A stretch of DNA of 64,000 bases, from the NCBI GenBank assembly GCA_025526995.1, contig JAHLKG010000021.1, positions 62,001 through 126,000 of the forward strand, given 5' to 3'. The DNA comes from Powellomyces hirtus (Eukaryota; Chytridiomycota; Chytridiomycetes; Spizellomycetales; Powellomycetaceae). A program made the translations under genes and the position numbers. Below, in pieces: positions 34,597 to 45,800 of this stretch; position 1 is the stretch's first letter, and the number at the start of each line of letters is the position of its first letter. The notes under the pieces are model-generated. The model ran no database searches. It was not told where the DNA came from and worked only from the letters and a program-made list of their open reading frames with translations.

Positions 34597-37500
34597 CTAC
34601 GTGAATACTCTTCTCGGCGCCAACTTGTGCACGCCCTTGAACAGACTCGACAGCTGCTCGTCCTCCAAAAAATGCACGGGGAAGCGCACCGCATGGCCCT
34701 TGACATGTTTCTGCAAAATATCGAGCGCCAAAAGCGTCCCCTCATCGCCCGCCCCGTCGCCGTCCCCGCTCTCGCTCGCCGAGTCCCGCTGCTGGATATC
34801 GTTCGTCTCCAGATTCACCTTCAATTCCGGTAATCGCAGGGTCAGCGGCACCCCCTGTTCTTTGGCGAGATCCATCATCCCCTTTTCCATTTCCTCCTCC
34901 TCCTCGCCGCCGCGCTGCTGGAGGAAATTATGGTACTGGCTCCAACTCTTGACCGTGTCGTCGGGGACACACTGGAACACATGGCGGAGGGCCTGCGTGT
35001 TCGTGTCAATCCGGTGCCGCCACAGATCCCAGCACGCTTTGCTTGCAGGGTCCGCGAGGGTCGGTTCCGCGAGTTGCAGTTGGTCGGGGGTGACTGCTGG
35101 GTCATGGACGTCGTGGAGTTGCGCGGGAAAGGGCACACCGAGGTGTTCGTGGAAGAGACGGAGCCGGAGTGTGTAGGCGAAATTGGCGGCGTGCGGGTAC
35201 GATTGCTCGTTCATGGTCGTGGTGATGGGGTGGGTGTCGTGGACGAGGATGGCGAGTTCAGAGTCGCGGGAACCCATTTGGGAGCGGTCGTTGATGTTGG
35301 CGCTGCCGATGAGGACGTGCGTGTCGTCAATGATGATGAGCTGGGGGTGGGGGGAGGAAGCATGGAACAAAGGATATTTAAAATCAATATACGACCCCCA
35401 ACAGATTTTCGATGGAAAAGAATCACCCTCCCCATTGCATCGTGTCTCACCTTGGCATGAATATAAATCTGCTCCGTCACCAACCGCTTCCCCAAAATAT
35501 CCCACTTCCTCAGCCCCACAAACATGACATAATCCTCCACCTTCTCCCTCGGCACCCCACCCTTCACAATCTCATCAAACAGTCCCCTGATGCATTCCGT
35601 CTGTGCACTCAAGACATAGGGCAGAGCCGGGTCCGAGTCTCCCTTGCTGACATCCCCATGAAAGGCCGGGAAGAGGGGCACAATGACATAGACTCTAAAC
35701 GTCTCGTTATTTTTATGGGCGAGGAGGACGCGGGCGACAATGGCCGAGGCGATGGGGTTATGGATGCGGACGCCCGAGGTAGGCAGCATCTGGCCGTGGT
35801 CGTTGCGTTTCGACGGTGGTTTGTGGCCCGTGTGGTCGGATGCGACGCGGTCCGTGGGCGGCGAGAACTTTGTGATAAAGAACTGATTTTCAATGTAGAT
35901 GTAGTGTTTGGCCGATCGAATGAGGTCCAGGTAGGCATTGTTGATGGATTTTTCGCGGGGCGAGCCGGCGGACCACTGCGCGGCCGAGCGGAGGACCTGA
36001 AGGTCCACCGATCCCGAGGGCGGTGTCGCTTCCGGTCCCAGTCGTTTCAGGCCCTGGGACGGGTAGAGCCAAGGAATGACATGATCGCTCTTCTTCTTTT
36101 CCCATTTGGCGAAATTCCAGCGCTGGATGAAATGCCAGACGAGGTCGTCGACGGGTCCTTCCACGTCGTCCTGACCGGGGGGCTTGCGGAACGTGCAGCC
36201 AATGTCGTGCCAGGGCATGCGGGCCGTGTGGTCGCGGGCGATAACGTCTTGGCAGGGTTTGCTGTCGAGTTTGACGAAATCTTTGATGCGCGGGTTGCTG
36301 TAGTCTTGGCCGGGGAAGGTGTTGAGAAGGGGTTTCGAGGTCGCGGGGATACCTTCAAGGCCGCGGGCTGCACCATCGCCCGTCTTGCCCTGGAGGCTCG
36401 TCATGCTGCCTCTGGCGGGTTGGCGGAGCATGGTGGGTGTGCTGCTCCCCACCGCGCCTTCTTCTTGGACCACCACGGGATGAGCGAGTCCGTTCGGAAG
36501 TTCTCCTGCAATTCCCCGTTCCGTCGCCGTCCTTTCTCCCCGGTCATGGAGGTCGTCCAGGAGATCTTCCGCGTCGTCCAAGAGTTCATGGCCGAGGTCG
36601 TGGGCGTGGACAAAGGGCATGGGGCAGTCGATAATGTTGTGTTCGCCGCTGGGACGGTTTCCATTAACAGTAGGTTGGGGAGGAGCCACGTCTCCCGCCA
36701 ATGTTCCGCCGTGTTTGACTGTCCCGGATGCGCTGTAAATGACATCGTCACGCAGAGTGTGTTCAGCCGTATCGTACCGCCCGACACAGAGATCGATGCC
36801 ACCAATGAAAGCAATTTTCCTGTCTACAACGGCCGCCTTTTCGTGGTGCGCCCACATGACTGTATCCAAGACCGGTCCGATGAACCCTCGCCCTTGGTCG
36901 GGGTGTCTGAGCACGACAATGTTTTTCTTTTCGTGGAGTTCCAGTTCGCCGTTGGGGTCTTCCACGGCGCGGTCGAGATACGTGTGCGGTTTGATGCGTC
37001 CCATAAAGTCTTCTTTGGCATGGAGGGACGCGTTCGGGAGGTTCATTTCCTTGTAAAGGAGAATGTAAATGCGAACGCCTTCGGCCGCCTTTTTGAAGAG
37101 GAGACGGTCAAGACGCGTGGGGAGGTGTTCCGGGTGGATGCCGTCCGCCGCGCGGCGGAGAAAGACTTCGGGGGTAATGAACCAGTCAGCAATCAGGATT
37201 TCCTTCTCGGCCGACAGGATGGCCTGATAGACCTGCTCGAAATGCGAAGCGCCATCGACGAGCCATTCGACGTAAGCCGCAGATTGTCCGTGCCTGACGG
37301 GGGAGAATGCGTCGTATCGACCTTCGCTGGGCTGCACGTTCTGGAACCACGTTGTTTTTTGGCGTCGCAACTCCAACTGCAAGGCCCATTCTCTGGCCAC
37401 TCTCGCTCGTCCTCGTCCACCAATCTGGTAATGGAAATCAATGAGGAGATCGCGAAAGCCGTTCAGGATGGCGAGTTTGTTCTTGTCCTTGACCCAGACT

Positions 37501-39080
37501 TCGTTGGTGCGTTTGTTGAACGGACGAAGCACGAGGGCATTCCGGGCAGCGTGATGCTGTCGACCTCCAGGGCGGACGTTCACGCGGTCTTCTTTGTTGC
37601 CGGTGGGATCCTCGTCTTTCGGCCGCATGTCGACTTCTTTGCGTTGCGTGTCCTTGTGCAGGATCTGAAAGTACCCGTCAATCAGCATGACTTCCTGGGG
37701 GGTGAGGTCCATGGGAGAGTAGAAGTACAAAAGGTAGTTGGAGCGAAGCGCCAACCATCGGCGTTGAGAGGTGCGGGGGACGAGGAAATCGGGGAAGCAG
37801 AAGACGTCATTTTTGCGACCTCCGCGGCGTTTCTTGGCCCAGCCTTCTTTGCCCTTGACCCCGTCTTCCCACGTGCCAATCAAACTGGTTCTCGAGAGCT
37901 CAATGAACCCGCACACGACCATTCCTCTCCGACGCTCCTCGACAGCATTCCAGTCGGTACCGAGGACGTTCCACGGTTCTTTGACTTGTTTCAGAACCGC
38001 ACCGAGGTACTCTACCAGCTCGAACCCTCGCTTTTCGCCCTTGTTGATTGGTTTTGGCAGCGGTCTGGCCTCTGTCGGGGACAGATAGCGATCTGGGTCG
38101 TCCGCTCCCGCCTTTTCCTCTGCCGCCTCGACTTTGCTCTCCAGACTTCTGCGTTCCGGCTTTGGCTCTTTGATGACTTCGGTCTGGGTGGGACTCAGGG
38201 CACATCGCCGTTGCAGATGCTTCTGAATGCTCCTAAACCGGTAGTCGCGGTGGCACGGCTCACACAGCAGGGTGGAGAAGCGATCGAAATCTTTGGGGCG
38301 CATGCTCAGGGTCCAGTGGGTTTTGGACGGGATGTGGGTGATTTCGACCTCGTGGGCATCTTTCCGGTGCGTGGTCGACTTTATGGTAGTGCCACGCATC
38401 GACTTCAGCTTGACCTTGTCCCAGTCGTACCATCGTTTCTGCAAGAACGGCGTGGTCTTGAGGAACTTTACCTGTTGCGAGGGGAAGGGCGCAGGAGACT
38501 GACTGGTCAGTGGGGGAATGTCCAACATGGAGATGTGGAAAAGAAATACCAATACTCTACACCATTGTCGCTATACGCTGCCCTGATCTAGTCCCTTTTG
38601 TGGGAGGGTGATATGACTCACCTCGAGATCCTTGAACATGGGCTCCGGATAGCCCGAGTTGCTGGCACTGACAAACATGCCCTCTGGCGAGTTCATGCCC
38701 TCGAGGGCGAATTCCTCATCCTCGGCGGTGGAGTCCCTTCTGTCTGACGAGGACGAGTCAAAACGGGAGAGTCGGGCCTTGTCTCTCCAGGCGCGCAACC
38801 TGTCGGCGGTGGCCAGTCTAGTCATGAAGCTAAACGGGTTGGGGGAAGCAGGGGTGCCGGGGGTGCCGGGGGTGGTGGGTGGGTAGGGCGAGGCAGGTGT
38901 GGTGGGAGCATTGGGGGAGGGTTTTCGAGCAAAGGGGTTGAGTGCCTGGAAGGTGGGGTGGCGGGAGGTGAAGGAGAATGGGTTTTGTTCGGCGTCTCGT
39001 TCATGAGAGAGGGGAGTTTGCTTGTAGTTTCGAGGCTCAAGGGGGGTGGTGTTGGGAGGGGGCGGCGTCCGGTCCGACAT
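34597..39080 (-). CDS. PLD1: Phospholipase D (Spo14/PLD1-type, two HKD motifs)
   Basis: Exons 39080-38622, about 38471-35451 and 35340-34597 give about 1407 aa; the second acceptor could instead be at 38498. The N-terminal 150 residues are Pro/Ser-rich. A divergent PX-like region (WYDWDKVKLKSMRG ... FRSIQKHLQRR) and a PH-like region (RRWLALRSNYLLYFYSP) precede the catalytic core. HKD motif 1 is WAHHEKAAVVDRKIAFIGGID (His about 696), preceded by EILIADWFITPEVFLRR. HKD motif 2 is IYIHAK-LIIIDDTHVLIGS, split by a 110-nt intron directly after HAK, followed by NINDRSQMGSRDSE. The PLD hallmark IYIENQFF is present. The enzyme hydrolyses phosphatidylcholine to phosphatidic acid at membranes, in secretion and sporulation pathways. 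The 1059-residue antisense open frame here is a shadow. Confidence 0.94.
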
Positions 39081-39108
39081 TGGGAGAGTGTGTTCTGCGG
39101 ACGGACGA

Positions 39109-39116
39109 TATCGATA
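39109..39116. promoter_or_regulatory. TATCGATA palindrome just upstream of PLD
   Basis: Perfect octamer 29 bp upstream of the PLD start codon (39080, minus strand), a position compatible with a core-promoter or proximal element. Confidence 0.4.
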
Positions 39117-39707
39117 TAGATGGATTGACAGGATAGTGGTTGAGGAGACGCGGGCGGGGGAGAATGCTGCGCAGTCAGTGTGGTGTGAGTGAGAGACTGA
39201 GTGACTGAGAGACTACCGATAGACCACACTGCCAAAAACAAAACCATATCTAACATCTAATAGTCCGATGGGTGGGTGGTGGTACTTGAAGTAGGACGGG
39301 AGGGGGGAGAGACTGTGAGACGCACGCCATGTGGGTTTTTCTTCTATACTTGTATTATCAGAAAAGACCATGACCGAGTGACGATCGCAGAGGCACAACT
39401 CTCTCTCTCTCTCTCTGTCTTTCTCAGTCTCACTCTCTTGTCAAAATCAAAGAGAAAGGAGGAGTGACGTAGTAGCCATGCTAGTTCTGGGAGGAGACAC
39501 CATGGATGCTACAATCAGCATGGCTTCTGACTGACTGCTTACATCTAGTATGAGCGAGAGAGTGAGAAGAGCATCCATTCCATTCCGTCCCACCGACTCT
39601 CTCTCTCTCTCTCTCCAGATACTCTCTGGATATACGATGGATGCATGCATGGCTCTCTTCACTCTCTCAATCACGACCACGTATATGATTCTCTCAGATA
39701 GCCTACT

Positions 39708-39735
39708 TTCAGATCATCACGTGTCTCTCTCATCA
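39708..39735 (+). repeat. 28-bp direct repeat, left copy
   Basis: TTCAGATCATCACGTGTCTC followed by TCTCATCA. It matches 42538-42565 at 27 of 28 positions in the same orientation. The two copies bracket the SET-TPR pseudogene block, like a duplicated insertion site or a recombination scar. Confidence 0.8.
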
Positions 39736-39784
39736 TCTCCCACCTCACATAGATCCATCTCAGATACTGTACATGTCCGTATTT

Positions 39785-42360
39785 TCACATCTTGTGTTCT
39801 TTATTCAAGCCATCGACACCATCCATTATCACCCATGACCGGTCGGGGTGCACTATGACTTCTTCTGACGCGTTCTTGCTCATCCTGTAGCCAAGAGCGC
39901 AGAGGACGACGGTCGAGTCTGCGATAGAGTCCTCCGCGTTTCTTCTGGTCAAGGTAAGCCAGTCGTTGATGAGGACACAAGACAGAGTCGGCAGGTCCGC
40001 AAACAGCTTTGCGTCGCAAGTGGCTGCAAGGGCGTGCCCGAAGGACCTCTGCTTCCTTAACGATAGCGTCAGCACCGCCCTGCAGGGTTCTGACGTTTCC
40101 CAGGAATGGGTCAATGTCTTTCAGATGCGTCTCGCGCTGCCTCAAAACGGCTGGCGGGACGTTCGCATCCGCGAGGCAGAGACGGCAATCGCAAGTGAAC
40201 CCATACTTCTCTTCAAGTGTCTCCTGTTTCGTCTTATACGAATTCCAACGAGTCCGTGTACGTGAGGTAAAATTTCTTCGCCTTTTTTGATGGCACGGGT
40301 GGCGCGCACAACCTGCATGTCGCCGAATGCATGTGCGCCAACCGGTCGGAACGCACGAGTGGTTAAAGTACGAGCAAAAGATCAGATGCCCCGACCCCTC
40401 AAGGGGAATAGTCGGCCCGTCATCACACAATCCGAACGAGTTGAAGGGCGAGAACAGCTAGAATCTGATAGATGTCGAGATCCACTTTTCCCATCCACGT
40501 TCGGGGCTTCCTTCATGTACAAAAGCATTTCCATTGTGGAGTTCGAGGTAGCGCGTCGCCCAGGTGGGGTTGCAACTCTGCCTGTCAACGACCTTGAGAA
40601 GGTGCAACGTGAGGGTACCCATTTGCGGGGGCTTCCGGCCGGTCAGCATGTGAGTTGCATCCAAAGTCCTCGTTTTCAAATCCGAACACGTTGCAGAATG
40701 CTTTTTCGACGAGAATCACATCGCCGCAACTGTAAGTCAACTGATGCAAAAACATCTCGACCTCGGCCGGGAGTCGAGGCGACAGAAACACTGTCAAGAA
40801 ACGAGGCATGGTCAAGGCGGCGAAATCTGCCGTTAGAGCATGATTTCTTCATAAAATTGAAATCATATCTGCCGACTTCCTCTTGCAAGCGAGCGTCCGA
40901 GCGCTTTAATTGAGCTTTTACACTCTCGATCTTCGGGATTCAGCTGAAGGGCTTGTTCATAGGACGATCTCGCATCCACGAACGCTCCGAGCTCGTAACT
41001 GGCACGCCCGGCTCGAAAGAATGCCTTAGCGTTGACCACGGAGGTAGAGCTTGCGACCTCGACGGGTTGAACGATCAGAGCCAAAGCGTCCTCGAGTGCC
41101 GACTCATATTGACCCAGCCGAAGACGCGTCATGGCACGGTTGCGGTACAAAGTATGTCAAAGATCCGAGTTGAGGGTTTCCAAGGTTTTGAGGGCCTCTA
41201 AGGTTTTAAGGTCATCAGTGTAATGGCTGTCGGCAGTCCAATAGTCTTTCTTTTGAAAAGCAGTATTTCCACTCTCTTTGAGCTCCATCGGCGCAATCGT
41301 CGCTTGTCCTGACAGGAAGGACGACGGTACACTATCTTCATCACCTTGCAGGAGCACGAATTCCCGACGGATGATCGACGCGAACAAGAATCCCATCGAT
41401 CTAGAGGTGGAGATAAGGCTCCTTGATGGCTGCAATGGCTTTCTCTGGGCGCCACGACTCCAGGTTTCGAGTGCAGCATGTGGTAAATGAACATGAGGCA
41501 TACGTCTCCGTTCTCATCCTCGACTACGATTTTGAAGCACTCTGCGCGCTGCGCATAGCAAAGCTTCACGATCAAGACCTTTCCACGGGGGTGAGTTTCG
41601 ATCTCAAGGTCGCGGAGGGCGATCGGCGAGAGTTCAACAATGGGCTTGGTGCAAGGCAGTTACGGTTCCCCAATAAACTTATGGCAAGGCGGCGGCGTGG
41701 ACCGCTTTCTATCCACAAAGCGTATATTAGCGGAGGGTTTTTAGCGAAACTCGTCGTACAGAACTGCTGCGCTCACCGCCGAAAAAACTTTTCACGAGTT
41801 TGTCGCGGGAGATCCACATCTCGGGCTCCGGGCGTCTTGCCCTTTCAAAGCTTTTCGCGTTCTTGAGCATCTTGAACTCGTTATTGAGGAGCGCTGCTCT
41901 GCTCCGGAATCTTGATCGTCTTTAACCATTCTCTTGTGTTCGAGGTTGGTCTCAGTATCTCCATCCTCGGCGTGCTGGTCTGCCCCTGTTACGTCCCCCC
42001 CATTTGTCGTCCTCTTCGCTGCACATCTGCTCAGTGGCCCAGTTAGCGCACCGCTTCCATGCCGTAGGGCAACGCGTTGTTGCGTACCCCGTGCCGTGAT
42101 TTCAGTGGCCGAAAGAGATCCTCTCCGGAGTCGTTACCTCCATTCTCCGTATCTCCCTGGCAAAGCAAACCTCCACTGGTCAGTTGACCCAAGATCGGGG
42201 CAGTGCTGATAAGGGTGCTTGCTTTTGATTTCTGATGACTGAGAGGTTTCTATTGTACCTGCATTCATCGTCACTGTGATACGAGCGCGCATCCTCCTCT
42301 CCATTAACAGGAGAGCAGGAGAGCTCAAGTTGCTCGAGTCGGTCGCGACCAGGTCGTCTC
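39785..42360 (-). pseudogene. SET-domain/TPR protein, multiply frameshifted
   Basis: Read on the minus strand, fragments of one fungal SET-TPR (SMYD-like) protein appear in the right order but in changing frames. They are DLEIETHPRGKVL and VEDENGDVCLMFIYHML (about 41620-41480); IKEPYLHL, an in-frame stop, then VDHPSGI; KESGNTAFQKKDYWTADSHY; YRNRAMTRLRLGQYESALED and NAKAFFRAGRASYELG (TPR). After these come RYDFNFMKKS, LDHASF, GRGRDVFASVDL; CGDVILVEKAF; the SET core FCSYFNHSCVPT; VRATRAIKKGEEI; LTYTDSLEF; EEKYGFTCDCRLC; and a C-terminal ALGYRMSKNASEEVIVHPD. Frame changes fall inside conserved blocks with no sequence lost and no GT-AG sites, so introns do not explain them. At least six frameshifts and two stops make it non-functional unless the assembly is wrong. 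The 5' limit (42360) is approximate. Confidence 0.85.
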
Positions 42361-42537
42361 GTTCGTCTACTCAGAATCATCGGTTAAGCCAGTGCTGAGC
42401 AAAAGAAAAGCTCGTCATGCGCACCTTGGACTTCCGCCATTTCCACAGACACGGGACACTACTTGTCCTTTAGGTACTGTCACTTTGAGAAGAGCCTGGA
42501 GCAGAGGGATTCGGGAAGACGTTGGTGAAGTCGAGTC

Positions 42538-42565
42538 TTCAGATCATCACGTGTCCCTCTCATCA
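42538..42565 (+). repeat. 28-bp direct repeat, right copy
   Basis: TTCAGATCATCACGTGTCCC followed by TCTCATCA; one mismatch to the left copy at 39708-39735. It lies 258 bp upstream of the GHKL ATPase start. Confidence 0.8.
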
Positions 42566-42647
42566 CGTCACTCAAGGCAACTTGGATGTCTCCTCCCGAA
42601 TCCTATACACAACCAGCATATTCACCCCACTCTCATTCACATTTGCA

Positions 42648-42710
42648 TATCGATAGCTGCAATTCACAGTCAACGACCGAGAGCCTGTCTGTTTTATTCG
42701 TGTATCGATA
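42648..42710. promoter_or_regulatory. Two TATCGATA palindromes upstream of the GHKL ATPase gene
   Basis: Perfect copies at 42648-42655 and 42703-42710, 114-176 bp upstream of the ATG at 42824. Their position supports a promoter role. Confidence 0.45.
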
Positions 42711-42823
42711 CTGGACTGTTCCCTGCCTCGCTCAAAGCCACTCGGACAACTGCACCCGACTACTAACAGACTGACGGGCTGCGCTGGCCGGTCCAGCCCC
42801 ACACCACACTCCTCCCAAAGACA

Positions 42824-45800
42824 ATGTCGGCTGCTCTGCAGAACCTGAAGGCTGCTCTCATTGACAATGCCTCTGTCGAAGAAAAGGTGCGCTTGTCTCT
42901 CCTTTCGCCCCATTGACCTCGCAGGAGGACACTTTGGGCGACCGTTTGTATGGAAAGCAACAGAACTCAAAAATCTCTCGCATGTTTCGACCGTCACCAG
43001 GTCGAGGTCAATCAACGCCATCTCATTGACAAGATATTGGCCAGATATTCGGCGGAATTCACGGTATTCAGAGAGCTCCTTCAAAACTCGAACGATGCCG
43101 GAGCAACCAATGTGCAGATACTGTTCCAGTCAGAGATAAAATCTCGCAGTTTTTGGCAGGGCGGAAGCAAACGTGTGCTCACTGCGGTCACCTATCGGAA
43201 CAATGGCCGCCCGTTCAGCACTGACGACTGGTCCAGACTCAGAAAGATTGCAGAAGGCAATCCAGATGAGCAAAAAATCGGCTTCTTTGGTGTCGGCTTC
43301 TACAGCTTGTTCTCCATCTGCGAGGAACCCTTTGTCACCTCAGGATCCGAAAGCATGGCGTTTCTGTGGAAAGGAGATATGCTGTACACAAAGCGCGGCG
43401 CTCTTCCCCCAGACTCGATCTCAGAATGGACGTCCTTCTTCCTGGCCATGCGAGAACCCATCGATTTGCCCGACACGCTGCAGTTTGGACGGTTTTTGGC
43501 AACCAGCATGGCATTCACGTCCAATCTGAAAAGAGTCGAGGTCTTGGTGGACGACACGCCGGTGCTGGTCTTTGACAAAAAAACGGCCGACCCTCGCCCG
43601 CTGTCGTTCTCGAAAAAAGTCTACAACCTTACATCCCCCAACTACATCTTTACCCTGGACTCGGTTGGCGTCAAGACCATCCAGCTTGACGTCCAGGTTA
43701 AAACCGATACTGATCGAGAACCCACCCACTACCAAACATTCATGCGCATTGCCAGTGCTTCGCTCAGCGTGCGGGTTGCGACCAATCTCATAAAGGAAAT
43801 GGAGCGCACGACCAAAAAAAAGCCCCCATCGAAAACGGCCATGCAGATCATGTGGTCAAACTATGATGAATACGAGAGCTCGTCCGTGGTTCGAGGCAAA
43901 AACAACATGTTTGATGACCTTTTACCCGCGCCGAGCGACCAAGGCCGCATCTTTATCGGTTTCCCGACGTATCAGACCACCGGTTGCACCGCGCAGTTGG
44001 CTGCCCATCTGATTCCCACGTAAGAAAGACATTACCTGCGCAGCTATTGAACAGTGGGGTCCCACTTGACAGGACAATCCTCATCCTCTAATCTCGATTT
44101 TGCTTCCTCTACAAGTGTAGAACGTGAATCAATCGATTTTGTCGACCCGACCTTGAACACTTGGAACCAAGAACTCCTTTCAATGGGCGGTCTTCTCGCG
44201 CGAATACTGTATGAAGATGACATGGACGAGATCGATCGATTATACAAAGCCATGACTCTGGACCCCCAGAGCACAGCCTGGCTCCTCAAGAAAGCGGCCC
44301 ACACAATGACTGGATTTTACTTCAAACCATCAACACCGTCTCCCCTCGTTAGTCGCATCCTCGGCCAATATTTCCTGAATCGGTGCGTCAAGCCGCTTAC
44401 CATCGTATCCTCGGTGGGAATACGTAATGTCACACAGGTTCGCTTGCCGGACGCGACCATGGCCGAGTTCATCAAGGATGTTCCTGTGGTGCCTGTCTCA
44501 GTCATGGAGCAATGCGCAGATATGCTCAAAGCGCTGGAAAGCAAAGGCGTCCTTTGCAAGCTGGGGATACATGACCTCTTTACAGAGCTGGCGAACCGCC
44601 CTCTCAGCGAAAGCGAGGTCGTGGCAATGTTAAAGTGGTGGATTGCGTTCACCCGCAGTCATGCGTATTCCGTTGCCGATGTGGACAACATTGTCAGGTC
44701 AACCCTGGTGGTGCAACCGTCTATGGAGAAGGGCAAGGAAGACACGATTCGGCCACTGAGCGTGATCAAGTACCATGTTCCAAAACATCTCATCCCAGGA
44801 GATCTTCCCATCCCAGAATCCTGCTTGCCACTGACGATCAGCAACCACTTTAGAAAACCTGAACTAGAAGACAGCTTAGGATTTGGATGGCGCGAATTGC
44901 CGATATCGGCCTGGGCGGACTTTGTCACCAGCAATCCGTCGTTCAAATCCGATGCCCAGTTCGTAGAGAAGGTGCTGGCGGTCTTTAGTCGGCACTACGG
45001 CTCTTTGCCCACAAAGACGCGCGACCACGTCATTACGCTCCTGAAGGGGCTCAAGTGCATACCGACGAAATCTGGACTCCAGCTTCCCGATGACAGCTAT
45101 TTCTCGAAAGTTACACTGTTCCCCGATCTCCCGTTCGTTGAGCTGCATAACCCGAAATCGGTTTCTGAAGTGTTTCTGAAGGCACTCGGGGTTCGTGAGC
45201 ATGTGGAGCTGCAGATGGTCTTTAGTCGTATCAAGACGCTGAATTGGGATCACACGCAGCTGGTAGGAAGCCAAAACACAGTCGTCACCCAAGAGGATCG
45301 GATCAGCCAATGTCCTTGAGTCACTCACCCGCTCTATCATTGCACGCTAGATCAAGTACTTGGCCACATGTACCTTGAAGCCCGAAGAATTGGACCGGCT
45401 GCGCGTTACCCCCATCTTCCCCAAAGAGCAGCCGGAAGGAGCTCCTCCCACTCGAGACCGATTCCGTGCGAGTGACTTGTACCTACCCGAGGACAAATTC
45501 CGGGCGTTTGGGCTACCAGTCCTGGAGTGGAAGACCAAGTGGAAGAGTCACACTCCGGAAGCCAAAGTACTCAAGGACCTCGGTATTCGTACCTTCATAT
45601 CAGTTGACGAGCTAGTAGCCCTCGCGGCTGCAGCTACACCACCAGCCCGGAAGGAGATGCTGGCGTATTTTGTCGAGCACTATAAAACCGTGTACGCGCC
45701 CCTGTACATGGCACGCAATATCAAAACTCCATTCCTCCCAACGACGGGTGGCGAAACCTTGCTGGCAGTGCCGGGCGATTGCTATGCGGATCCAGAGGCA

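Noticed and set aside
35412..38591. 1059-residue plus-strand open frame
   Set aside because: It is antisense to the PLD gene, whose HKD motifs and conserved blocks are unambiguous; the antisense frame has no recognisable domain and reflects codon bias.
39399..39620. CT-rich tracts as a possible CRISPR-like or functional array
   Set aside because: They are simple CT dinucleotide runs without unique spacers. No CRISPR array is present, nor expected in a eukaryote.
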